A DNA stretch of 64,000 nucleotides. Origin: Planococcus citri. Lineage: Eukaryota > Arthropoda > Insecta > Hemiptera > Pseudococcidae. Under the pieces are notes generated by a model, which had not been told where the DNA came from, did no database searches, and was given only the letters and a program-made list of their open reading frames with translations. Positions 55,604 through 64,000 of this stretch are shown here, piece by piece. A program made the position numbers and the translations under genes. The DNA lies in assembly GCF_950023065.1 (NCBI RefSeq), contig NC_088680.1, positions 32,414,559 to 32,478,558 of the forward strand, in the 5' to 3' direction. The stretch's first letter is position 1. The number at the start of each line of letters is the position of its first letter.

Positions 55604-55814
55604 ATGTCATCTGGAAGTACTTTTGTAAGTACAATTATTTTCTTATTTATGAATAAATAAATAAAATTATGAATTTCATATGTATGTATTAAGTTATTTG
55701 TTTATTTACAAATTACATATGTACGCTTTGTAATGTACATTGAATATTCTTTTGCAGGCTTGTTCATGGACTGATTGCTCCAGCACCTTTACTCGTATAG
55801 ACGCATTAAAATGA
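55604..55814 (+). CDS. Two-exon zinc-finger mini-gene, copy 2
   Basis: Same architecture as copy 1: exon 1 (55604-55624) MSSGSTF/GTAAGT; exon 2 (55758-55814) after ATTCTTTTGCAG, encoding ACSWTDCSSTFTRIDALK and then TGA, where copy 1 has CGA. The finger is therefore cut before its histidine. Introns of the two copies are also homologous, so this is a DNA-level tandem duplication. Confidence 0.45.
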
Positions 55815-55859
55815 CATATCAAGACTGTATGGTTAACTAAGGTAAATTGAATCCATATT

Positions 55860-57929
55860 TCGGTACCTATTTTCAATTTTTTATAATTTTGATGTTTTTT
55901 TTTTACCTTTATTAATTAAGTGAATTTTATGTTGAATTATTCTTATTTTGTTCACAATAATACATGATATTCTAATTTTGAATTTTTTTTGCAGTGAGTG
56001 TATCAATTCCCATTTTTTATCAACTGAATAAAATGTAAAAGTACGACTTAGCGAATAAAGGTACAGGCATTGGCATTACGATTATGAATCAAAAACACTA
56101 CATCCAGATTTTTTTTTTTATTGTGAAAATACGGATTTTTGGGGAATTTCGGTTGGTAACACTGACTAGCATGTTGAAGTTAATGAACTTATGCATTCTT
56201 TGAAAAAATCTATGAATTTTGCCAAAAAGCAGTGTTATAGTGATTGGAAAACGACACAAATGATTTTTGCCTGCTACTGGTATGACAGGTTAAAAATATT
56301 ATTTCGTGTAAGGAGGATTACTAGTGTAAATTTATGAAACTGATAGAAGTGGCAACAACAAAAGAAATTTCACAGTATGTAATTGGTGTTATCAAACAAG
56401 TAAATCTATGACAAAGTTGCTTTTACAAACTCTACAGCAAAAAAAGAAATTCAAATAAAAGAGATCACAGCGTTGTAGAACTTCAAATTCACTAGTTTGC
56501 GACATCTGTTCTTAATTTCTTTTCTGTCGTTAATTTTTTACAGTTTCTAATTGAAATGCTTTTTAAAAAACACAGAAAAATTCCCGGCAGAAGAAGAGGA
56601 GAGTGAATTATTCTACAAATACCCTAAAAAAATGTTTTGGTTGAAATCAGTAATGGTACATACTAAACTAACTTACAAGCTGATAAAAAGTATAACATTT
56701 ATGTACCTTTAAATTCTTATTATGAACGACAATACTTTCAAAAGCAACAGCTGCAACAGGTGTTTGACCCAAAGCTTACATTCAACCTGAACTAAAACCT
56801 CTATTGGGTATGTATTGAATAATATTTTTTAAAAATACTTAAGGACAATTTCATCATCAATGGTAACTCCTATGATCACTAATTTTAAAACTGATAATAT
56901 ATGTTTAATTTAGAAATTTATCATGACAAAAATGTTGTTCTTGGTAATACTAATGTAATGAAAATAGCTAAAAATGCTACATTTACTACAGAATGATTTT
57001 TGTGTTTAACTGTTTGGTGACTGGATGTCATTGAAAATATTATCAATTATTTTTGCTAATAAAGCTTTTTTAAATGAAGAATTTATAAATAAGTTTGTGT
57101 TTGTGCATACATTTTTCAATGTTTAATTAATTTTACATCATTTCTCAGAATCCTCTAGGTATATCGTTTGTCTGAATGGTCACTCATCACTCATTACTCC
57201 CACCTCCTCCTTCGTTGTCAGGTTTCAAGTTTGGGATATAGAATAAGTTTTTTGAAAATTCACTATCATCGTAATGTAAAATAAAAATGAAAAAATTGGA
57301 TTTTCAAGTTAATGGGGTTCAATAAAATTACCACAAAACCTTATTGGTTTCCACATAATTATGAACAATGCCAGAATTCAACTGGAAGATAAAGACTCAA
57401 AAATAATAAGACATGATGGGAGTCCACCCTCATTTATACAGTACCAGCGACAACAACTTCAAAGATGCACGTATGAAGTAGAATACTTCACAGGAATCGC
57501 GGATTGCACTGAAGTCAACAGGTTGTGAAATCCGAATTCCTAATCTCCTAATAAGTGTTTTCACTAATTACTTTGAAATACATTCACATCGTAACATTCC
57601 TAAAATACGTATATATATCTCCTTTCAAATGCAGCCACAGAAGTGGAAACTACATTGATTAGCGATTCACCAAGGAAACGAAGAAAAATTTGGTGAAACC
57701 CTCAGAATCATCGAATTCAAGGGCCACAAGCAGATGACCACTACTATGTGTCACTATGTGGTAAACAATCAACCCTAGCGTAGCTCTTAAAAAAATCAAC
57801 GAATACGTATCGTGTGGTAATTATAAACGTCAAGAAATTCATGATGATAAAAATATTAAACAAGGTAATCGATGTTTTAATGACACATCGTATAACGATT
57901 TAGATAAATACTTTCAAAAAATAACTCAC
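55860..57929. other. No gene recognised; probably aPKC intron
   Basis: 56473-56790 is the second copy of the direct repeat at 54224. The remainder is AT-rich with no supportable ORF. It lies 3' of the third aPKC exon and should be intronic if that gene continues leftward. Confidence 0.5.
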
Positions 57930-58409
57930 CATGTATAGTAAGCTCGGAATCTTTGTTGATCTCGTACAGTCTTAAAGCGGTGTCTAATTCGAGCTGGGTT
58001 GATAGAACGCATGGATCTCCTAAACGAGATTAACAAAGCGTATGAGTAAAATGCGATGTAAGATGCAATATTTCCAAAAATAACACAATTTCTAAAAATA
58101 CCTTCTTCGTCCACCCATTTCATTGTGAATACTTGCTCCGGATGGAAACGACAAATTCCACGCATTTCTTGTTTCAGGTCTTCGAATGTGATATCCATGT
58201 TGATATCAGTAATCATAATCTCTCTGTAGAAACACAAAGTAACATATTGTTTAGTATAAACAATCGGAAATGGCGACGAACGAAGCAGTGACAAAAGCGT
58301 TGAATCGTTGCAAGTTGCATACTCGTAGTTGTATTCAACTCTGAACTCACCCATTGTACGCCGCCTTCACTTTGACGACGCTATCTTCGGCGATTTGTTG
58401 TATGGGCAT
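57930..58409 (-). CDS. aPKC: Atypical protein kinase C, N-terminal exons (PB1 domain)
   Basis: Three exons on the minus strand join in frame: 58351-58409 (MPIQQIAEDSVVKVKAAYN), 58102-58223 and 57930-58019, with GT-AG borders (GG/GTGAGT; CTACAG/AGAG; GAAG/GTATTT; TTTAG/GAGA; CATG/GTGAGT). The 90 codons form a PB1 domain: the Lys-bearing first strand, ICRFHPEQVFTMKWVDEEGD as the acidic OPCA-type motif, and LELDTALRLYEINKDSELTI at the end. In aPKC this domain binds Par6 and places the kinase in the apical polarity complex. Conservation is strong and no lesion is seen. The first intron is about 127 bp, the second 82 bp. The C1 and kinase exons are not found further left in the window. Confidence 0.92.
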
Positions 58410-59292
58410 TTTTCTTAATTTATATATCACGATCTAACAACACAAAAACGATACTCATATATTATTAATAGGAAATAAACTTCATGCTGGAGAAAAAATT
58501 CATAGAACAAAACAATGTGACTAATCGAGAGCGGATGCCTGACTTTGGTTCGTGATCGTCCAAAGAGTTGGATGATCGTTTCAGACAGAATTAAGTAGTA
58601 TTCGTTTTACTTACCTCGTATAGAGAATAATTAAACTCGATTCTGTAACCATAAGCTCAAAGTGAGAGAGCTTTTTCAAAAGCCGCGTAAAGTACGAAAA
58701 ACACACGAACGGAGATGATAACACTGCGAAAATAAATGACAAAGCGCAAGTTCGATGACTAAAGAGCGGCGTCATTTTACAACATGGTCGTTTTCTTGTT
58801 CTAAAGTATCATTCAGGGTTGCCAAACTGAAAACACTTGAAAATGTCATGACTGAAAATTAAAATTTTTATTTTTTATTAGCATTTTTATTTAATTTATA
58901 ATTTTATCTGTTTGAACTAGTTTGAACTTTGAAGTTTGAACTAACAATTTGAATTTTGAATTTCTATTCCAGTTCCAGCCTTGTAGGATTAAAAATGGGT
59001 ATTATTATTTATTGCCATCTAAAAATATTAAGCATTCGTAGAAACCGAAGTAGAAAATGAAGTATATTTTATTTTTTATTCCTCACTCAATTATTATTTT
59101 ACTCTCGATAGTTTCAATTTCAATTTATAAAAATCTTTACTCGTATACAAAAAATCTAAAATTTAAGACCATGAACTACATTCTATGTGACAATGAAAAT
59201 ACATTTACATTTATGAACGTTCTACGATAAAAATATGAATAGAAATGGGCATTGCAAAAAATGGTAACAGTAACAATTTTAGTTTATAAATT
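58410..59292. other. Spacer between aPKC 5' end and HDHD2 3' end
   Basis: 58620 region (TTACCTCGTATAGAG, giving a minus-strand donor) may mark a 5' UTR exon of aPKC. 59060-59100 contains TTTTATT words, giving AATAAA-like signals on the minus strand, about 200 bases past the HDHD2 stop. Confidence 0.35.
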
Positions 59293-60291
59293 TTACAAAT
59301 TATTTAATATGACATCAACAGCCTTGGGAAAATCATCAACAGTATACGCAGGATGGGGATCAATTAGCTTTTCATCTCCTTCCTTGTATTTTCCTGTTTT
59401 TACTAATATCCCTTTTATACCAATAGCCTGAGCTCCACCAATATCGTCTCGAGCGTCCTAAGGAGAAAAACATTGAAATGAATAAGTGTAAAATGAATCA
59501 GATTCGAATAACCGAAGAAAAATTGACACATACGTCACCGATCATGACAGCCTCAGAGGTATCCGTATCTCCTAAAGCAGCTTTAAAAAAATCAGCGCTG
59601 GGTTTTCCAACAACGAAAGCTTTGCAATCAGCAGCGTATTCTAATCCTTTAACAAACAAGCCCGGACCCAGAGATAATCCTGATGGTGACTTATAATAAC
59701 GAGCTTGATGAATGGCTATGAGTTTAGCGCCGGATTTCAATAATCTGAGAAATAATAAAACGATGCGATCGTAATAACAAATATTAAAAAACACAAAAGT
59801 CGATGTTCCATTTAATTACCTGAACGCTTCGTTTAATTTATCGTAATGGAAATGTTCCGGTGCTAAACCAATGACTACAGAATCGTGTTTTCGTTCACTC
59901 GTGCTAACTTCAGAAAAGTCTTCGAGGGCGTGATTATCGACCAGTAACAGTGGAGCAAGCTTTTGATCTGAGATTAAACTTCGAGCTGCCCATAATGAAC
60001 TCCATATTTCATCGATGTTTAGCTCAAAACCGAGCTTCTTCAATCGTTCGTATAATATCCGGCGACTTTCTTTGGTGGTGTTGGTTACGAATTTTATTTC
60101 TACTTTGGCGTTTCGAAGTCTAAATTGGGAGAAAATTGATGGAAGAAGTTATAGCTTATTTGAATCAGAAATTTATTTAATTAGATTAGGATAAATACGT
60201 ACTTTTTCAGGGCTTCGACTGCTCCTGGGATGGCATAATCTTCGATGTGAAGAGTACCACTTAGATCAATTAATACTTTCTTAATCGTCAT
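59293..60291 (-). CDS. HDHD2: HAD-family phosphatase HDHD2-like, complete
   Basis: Four exons on the minus strand: 60203-60291, 59820-60119, 59534-59744, 59293-59457 (765 nt, 254 aa), all with GT-AG introns in compatible phases. Motif I is VLIDLSGTLHIED (D-L-S-G-T rather than D-x-D-G-T, as in HDHD2). Motif II is FVTNTTKES, followed by the cap region (GLAPEHFHYDKLNEAF, LIAIHQARYYKSPSGLSLGP). Motif III Lys is in VVGKPSADFF and motif IV in MIGDDARDDIGGAQ, split by the last intron. The end is DDFPKAVDVILNNL. Length and order agree with the HDHD2/LHPP branch of C2-capped HAD hydrolases; substrate is not established. Start chosen as the first ATG before motif I. No lesions. Confidence 0.93.
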
Positions 60292-60908
60292 TATGACTTG
60301 ATTCACTTCGTTAAAACATATTATGCAACTTTCAACAAGGGAAGTGAAACAGTTGATTGGAAGTATCAGCTCACCTCAATTCAATCAAATCACCGGAAAT
60401 CGGAAAACTTGGAAAAATAAATGAAAATCAAATCAATTGATTAATTGATAAGATAAGAAAATTGAAAACAAAACATTCTGATAATTTTTTTTTTATTTCA
60501 CATGCAACACTGTAACAAAATGAAAAACAATGTTGAGCATTTGAGCAAATTGAAGTTTTTGTTTTTATTTTTTTATCTGCTCGAAAATTGAAGATTTCAA
60601 AAGAAATATACAATTTTCGAATTCTGAATAATTATTCCATTTCATAAATTATACAGATTTTATTTAGCTTGTAAACAGCCAGAGAAAAATCGAAACACCG
60701 GTTCCAAAATTCCAAATTTTACATTCGACGATTTTATTGCTTAGAACAAAAATGTGAATCAAACTTTTCTCTTCGGGTCGTGCTAGATTCACCGACTCCC
60801 AGTCCAAAAGAGTCGATTCACTGTAATTCGATTCTTTTTGCTATTTTATGCAATATGTTTTTGTTAAGGTAGCTGTTTTTAGTGTTTTTAGTGTTGGGGG
60901 GCGTTGTG
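60292..60908. other. Upstream of HDHD2, no gene
   Basis: AT-rich. Probably holds the HDHD2 promoter and 5' UTR; no core motif is convincing. Confidence 0.4.
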
Positions 60909-61130
60909 TCTGCTCACCTCGGCTTCGCCTCGGTTGCGCTGGTCGCTTTGTTGTTCATACTATGTCGGTTTACTTCCCTCGGCCTTCGGCCTCGGTGAGT
61001 ACAATTTTTTTATAAACAACCGCAGTGCTTCATACACGGTAATGTCTAGCCTCCGTCTGAACTTACCAAGGGGAGTAATGCTCATCGAATGAAATGTAAA
61101 TTTTAAACGGCTCGGCTTCGCCTCGCCTAA
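60909..61130. repeat. Palindromic CCTCGGCTTCGCCTCGG motifs
   Basis: CACCTCGGCTTCGCCTCGG at about 60916, CCCTCGGCCTTCGGCCTCGG at about 60977 and GGCTCGGCTTCGCCTCGCC at about 61110. Each is self-complementary or nearly so. They resemble the complement of the GAGCGAAGCGAGG motif seen at 15 and 30 kb. No ORF of note. Confidence 0.6.
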
Positions 61131-61268
61131 TTCGGCATACAATTCGAAAAATAATATTAATAAATTTATTCATTGTTTGAAAGCAAAAAAAAATAATTTA
61201 ATTACATTTTCTGTAAAAATTCAACTTGTAAAAATAAAAATCGCGATAAAAATTTTTGAAAAAATTTG

Positions 61269-61341
61269 TGCCCGACGCGGGATTCGAACCCGCATCTTCT
61301 TGCACTCCGATCCGATACCTTAGCCATGCAGCCATCGGTGC
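61269..61341 (-). repeat. Degenerate tRNA-like sequence (SINE head or tRNA pseudogene)
   Basis: On the minus strand the sequence starts GCACCGATGGCTGCATGGCT and has a perfect T arm (GCGGG-TTCGAAT-CCCGC), i.e. an intact B box, at 61277-61293. The length of 73 is right for a tRNA. The acceptor stem has three mismatches, and no D or anticodon stem can be drawn, so it is unlikely to be a functional tRNA. It may be a tRNA-derived SINE promoter. Confidence 0.55.
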
Positions 61342-61402
61342 TGATTGGCAATTCGTCTTTTTCAACGCTTTACATGTTGCTAAACACGTCGAAAACTACC
61401 CC

Positions 61403-61558
61403 CCCACGCGCGCGCACGTATACGCGTACGCGACCGATTCATTTCTAGTTTGGACTGAGAGTCGGTGAATAAAGTAGTACCCCACGCGCGCGCACGTATA
61501 CGCGTACGCGACCGATTCATTTCTAGTTTGGACTGAGAGTCGGTGAATAAAGTAGTAC
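61403..61558 (+). repeat. 78-bp tandem duplication with alternating Pu-Py tract
   Basis: 61403-61480 and 61481-61558 are identical or nearly so. Each begins CCC followed by 27 bases of strictly alternating purine and pyrimidine (ACGCGCGCGCACGTATACGC, then GTACGCG). Each ends CGGTGAATAAAGTAGTA. The alternating tract is a strong candidate for Z-DNA. Confidence 0.9.
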
Positions 61559-61651
61559 CCTTTCTCTTCTTATCACTTTTTTGCTGAAAAAAGTATCTGT
61601 AGCACATTGCATTTAAAGTGGGATCTTTGAACAAAGTGGGAGCCTAGTTCT

Positions 61652-63223
61652 CACTACAGTGGGATCCAGATCCCACTTTAGATGAAAATTTTGTTCATAA
61701 AGTGGGATCTTTTTACAAAAATAAAATTCTATTTAAAGTGGGATCCATAGATCAATACCACCTATAGTAAAAGGCCTGAGCGCTGTTTTGTGACGTCATC
61801 GCTACTTGGTAGTACTTACGTATCTAACATATCATAATACACTATAGAATTGAATGAAAAATGCACTCAAACGAATTAAATCCTGGGAAAATTTTATTTT
61901 TCATATTTTATCTACATGAATAATGAATTCATGATCATGTAGGAATGATTTTAATGAAAAAAAATGAAGAAATTAGGTTATAAACAACACTGTTTTTCAA
62001 CATTAAAGATGAAAGTTATACATAAACTTGACAAAATTATACCTTTTGGCGGATATTACAACACTCACTGGTGAAATATAATTAAATAATCGTCGAATCT
62101 TGTCAAAATCCCACTAAAATCATCTAATTGGTTTGAGATGTTGATGGTTTCTTGATTCTTGATTAGATAACCTTATCCATCCATTGTAGTTGGATGGTTG
62201 TATTCACAATGCAGATTTAAAACGCATTTTAGATTATATGGTTCACTATTCATTTCACTGCGATGTTATTCCAGTAAAACACAGGCACTAGTACACATCA
62301 GTTTTCATTTTTATTCACTTCACAAGATATCTACACATCCGAATCACACAATGTCACAACACAAACAGATCGCGAAAAATTCACTTTGTACAAAAATAAA
62401 GTAATCCAACACCACCAGTAGTTGAAAACAACAATATCTCATCACTACAACACATTTTAGAACAAATATTAATTAAAATGTCATCATTTTATTAACGTTT
62501 TTAACGAAAGTTTTACTCTGTTTCACGAACTCGCCATTTAAATGTACGTTAAAATTCAAATGGTAAACACAATCGAGTCATCTACTAGTGGTGACGTCAG
62601 AAGGTGATAACGATTCAGCGCTCAGGCCTTTTACTATAGGTGGTATTGCATAGATTCACACTCAATTGCGATGCAGCCAATCTTTTTTTTGAGGGTTCCC
62701 CACATTAGCCCTCAAAATCGAGCTTTCCTCTCCATCACCCAGTAGCAGTGTAGGAAATCCACAAATTATCTCGGGTTCTGTATGCAAACATTTTAAAATA
62801 ATACATTATTTTCCAAGAAATGAAGCTCAATGTGAAATATTTTTTACATTAATGCTTAGTAACTTTTGTGACAAAGGTATTTTACGCTTTAATCGACCAA
62901 GTTAATCAATTCAAAAATTTTTGGTGGGGCTTTTTCATGTATTACCTGCATTTCGGACTGCATGATGACGTGATAAGAATGCTTGGATCTTGAGAAGGGC
63001 TAGAAAACGATCAAAACTGTTTCAAAATAGAAAATTACGACTTATTTTCGATTTCAATTTCATTTTCGGTTCTATCATTGAATTTTAGAGATCCCACTTT
63101 ATACTGAAAGGTTTAATTGTTAACATTATCAAAGATCCTAGTTTGATGTGAAAAGGAGGTCCCACTTTAAATGCAAAATTTAACGTGAGAATTTGATGTT
63201 CATTTAACGCTCCCACTGTAGTG
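61652..63223. mobile_element. Possible larger TIR element with CACTACAGTGGGA ends
   Basis: CACTACAGTGGGA at 61652 is matched by its inverse ending at 63223. Inside, AAAGTGGGATC words point inward from the left (61668-61746) and their complements GATCCCACTTT/GGTCCCACTTT lie at the right (63091, 63163). Related words also occur outside the left end (61612-61642), and I see no target duplication, so the boundaries are uncertain. CACTA-type ends plus subterminal repeats suggest a CACTA-like or other TIR element without transposase. Confidence 0.45.
61753..62648. mobile_element. 896-bp TIR element with 7-bp TSD, nested
   Basis: The terminal 32 bases (CAATACCACCTATAGTAAAA onward) are a perfect inverted repeat. 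CATAGAT flanks both sides (61746-61752, 62649-62655). Just inside each TIR is TGACGTCA (about 61791 and 62592), the CREB/ATF palindrome, in otherwise diverging sequence. There is no transposase ORF. Superfamily uncertain: hAT and P usually give 8 bp. Confidence 0.85.
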
Positions 63224-63340
63224 AAGAAAAAGTAGAAACTGAAATTCTAAAATTAATTCCATCAAAAAAAGAATAAAAATGGTTTTAAAATCGAAATATT
63301 TTATTTCAAATGAATTTAATATGTCAAATTAACCGTTGAC
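62656..63340. other. Remainder of the GTGGGATC region; no gene
   Basis: Contains the right-hand GATCCCAC words and AT-rich DNA leading to the RWDD4 promoter area. Confidence 0.4.
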
Positions 63341-63341
63341 T

Positions 63342-63390
63342 TCGCCCTTTTCAACAATTACAACATCCAGAGTCTTGCAATTCACCCAAG
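63342..63390 (+). other. Probable 5' noncoding exon of the RWDD4-like gene
   Basis: TTCACCCAAG/GTAAGTG at 63390 is a strong donor, and CGATTCTTTTTCAG ending at 63461 is a strong acceptor. The acceptor lies directly before the ATG at 63462. The left limit of the exon is a guess. Confidence 0.55.
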
Positions 63391-63461
63391 GTAAGTGTAA
63401 TCATTACTTATTATTGCCAAGTTGTCCAGGAATCTGTCTTCTGAACTCGATTCTTTTTCAG

Positions 63462-64000
63462 ATGGACGAAAATTTAGAATCACAGCAAGAAGAAGAGGAA
63501 GCCTTGCTCGCTATTTATGATGGTGATCCAGCATTCAAACAGATTTCGTCGACTGTATTTCAATATAAAGTACGTTTTTTCATGTAGCATTTTCACCTTG
63601 ATTCTTTGATTAATTCAAATTGATACTCCAGTGCGGCGAAGACGGCGGAAAAAATTCAGTCTTGGTAGAATTTTCGTGGCCACCAAGTTACCCTAGCGAA
63701 AAACCCATCATTAATCTAAATACATTTTATAATCAGCATTTGTACGTATTTACTTGGGCTATAGGAAAAAAGTGTAGACTGGGTTAGTGGGTTACTCAAT
63801 GTATGCAATTATTTTCAGAACTCAGCCTGTGAAAGACTTTATAGCGACAAAAATCGACGAAAAAGCTGAACAGTATCTCGGAGATGCCGTGATCTATACG
63901 TTAATCGAACTGGTCAAAGATAATTTGGATACCTGGATGGTGGAAGTTTCGAAAAATCTTCCTGTAAAAGTTGAACCTCCGAAAGAAGAGATCACTTTAG
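63462..64000 (+). CDS. RWDD4: RWD domain-containing protein 4-like, 5' part
   Basis: Exons 63462-63569, 63632-63741 and 63819 to the window end, with GT-AG introns in compatible phases. The protein starts MDENLESQQEEEEALLAIYD: the E-E-x-x-A-L-x-x-I-Y start of the RWD fold. VLVEFSWPPSYPSEKPIINL follows, with the conserved Y-P-x-x-x-P turn, then a long C-terminal helix (IDEKAEQYLGDAVIYTLIEL, VKDNLDTWM). RWD domains are small ubiquitin-conjugating-enzyme-like folds used for protein binding. The match in length and exon order is to RWDD4 rather than RWDD1/GIR2. The Lys-rich C-terminus should lie beyond the window. Confidence 0.85.

Noticed and set aside
61269..61341. A functional tRNA gene
   Set aside because: The T arm is perfect, but the acceptor stem has three mismatches and no D or anticodon stem forms.
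61256..61468. Short open frames with PDAGFEPASS and TRDSNPHLLALRSD
   Set aside because: These are translations of the tRNA-like sequence, a common source of false hypothetical proteins.
61652..63223. A firm call of a CACTA transposon
   Set aside because: No target duplication or transposase was found, and motif copies lie outside the left end, so it is listed only as possible.

Overview
The window is nuclear DNA from an animal, most likely an insect. It is AT-rich, has GT-AG introns of about 50 to 100 bp in its conserved genes, and is packed with degenerate transposons (hAT, pogo/Tigger-type, Ty1/copia, BEL/Pao and Gypsy-like pieces, MITEs, foldback elements). An insect with MADF-domain and copia/BEL relics, perhaps a hemipteran, is my best guess. 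The species is inference: no ribosomal or mitochondrial marker is present.

Right end (57.9-64 kb): the only clearly conserved host genes. On the minus strand are the first three coding exons of an atypical protein kinase C (PB1 domain, 57930-58409) and a complete four-exon HDHD2-like HAD phosphatase gene (59293-60291). On the plus strand is the start of an RWDD4-like gene (63462 to the window end). Between the last two lie a degenerate tRNA-like sequence, a 78-bp tandem repeat with an alternating purine-pyrimidine tract, and an 896-bp TIR element with a 7-bp target-site duplication. That element sits inside a larger palindromic region of GTGGGATC motifs.

Left and middle (1-57 kb): mostly repeats and decayed genes. 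5.7-10.2 kb holds two 1.8-1.9 kb direct copies of a sequence that includes an OARD1-like macrodomain, with the same two TGA codons in both copies. 10.2-11.6 kb holds copia reverse transcriptase, BEL/Pao gag and MADF fragments. 19.3-19.9 kb has a cysteine/histidine-rich fragment and a SET-like fragment. 20.8-22.3 kb and 38.3-39.2 kb hold two paralogous multi-exon loci with a PPSY motif, one ending in a transmembrane segment. Between them, 22-38 kb contains at least six copies of a small exon cassette of unknown origin. 22.9-24 kb and 30.8-31.5 kb are gag/protease remnants. One plausible host exon on the minus strand lies at 25160-25898. 43.8-56.8 kb is a field of hAT, pogo and integrase relics, a 370-bp palindrome, and twin two-exon zinc-finger mini-genes.

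No CRISPR, operon or bacterial feature is present. The best candidates for something undescribed are the PPxY/transmembrane loci with their exon-cassette array, and the zinc-finger mini-genes. Both are unrecognised families as far as I can judge by eye, and many copies are degenerate.
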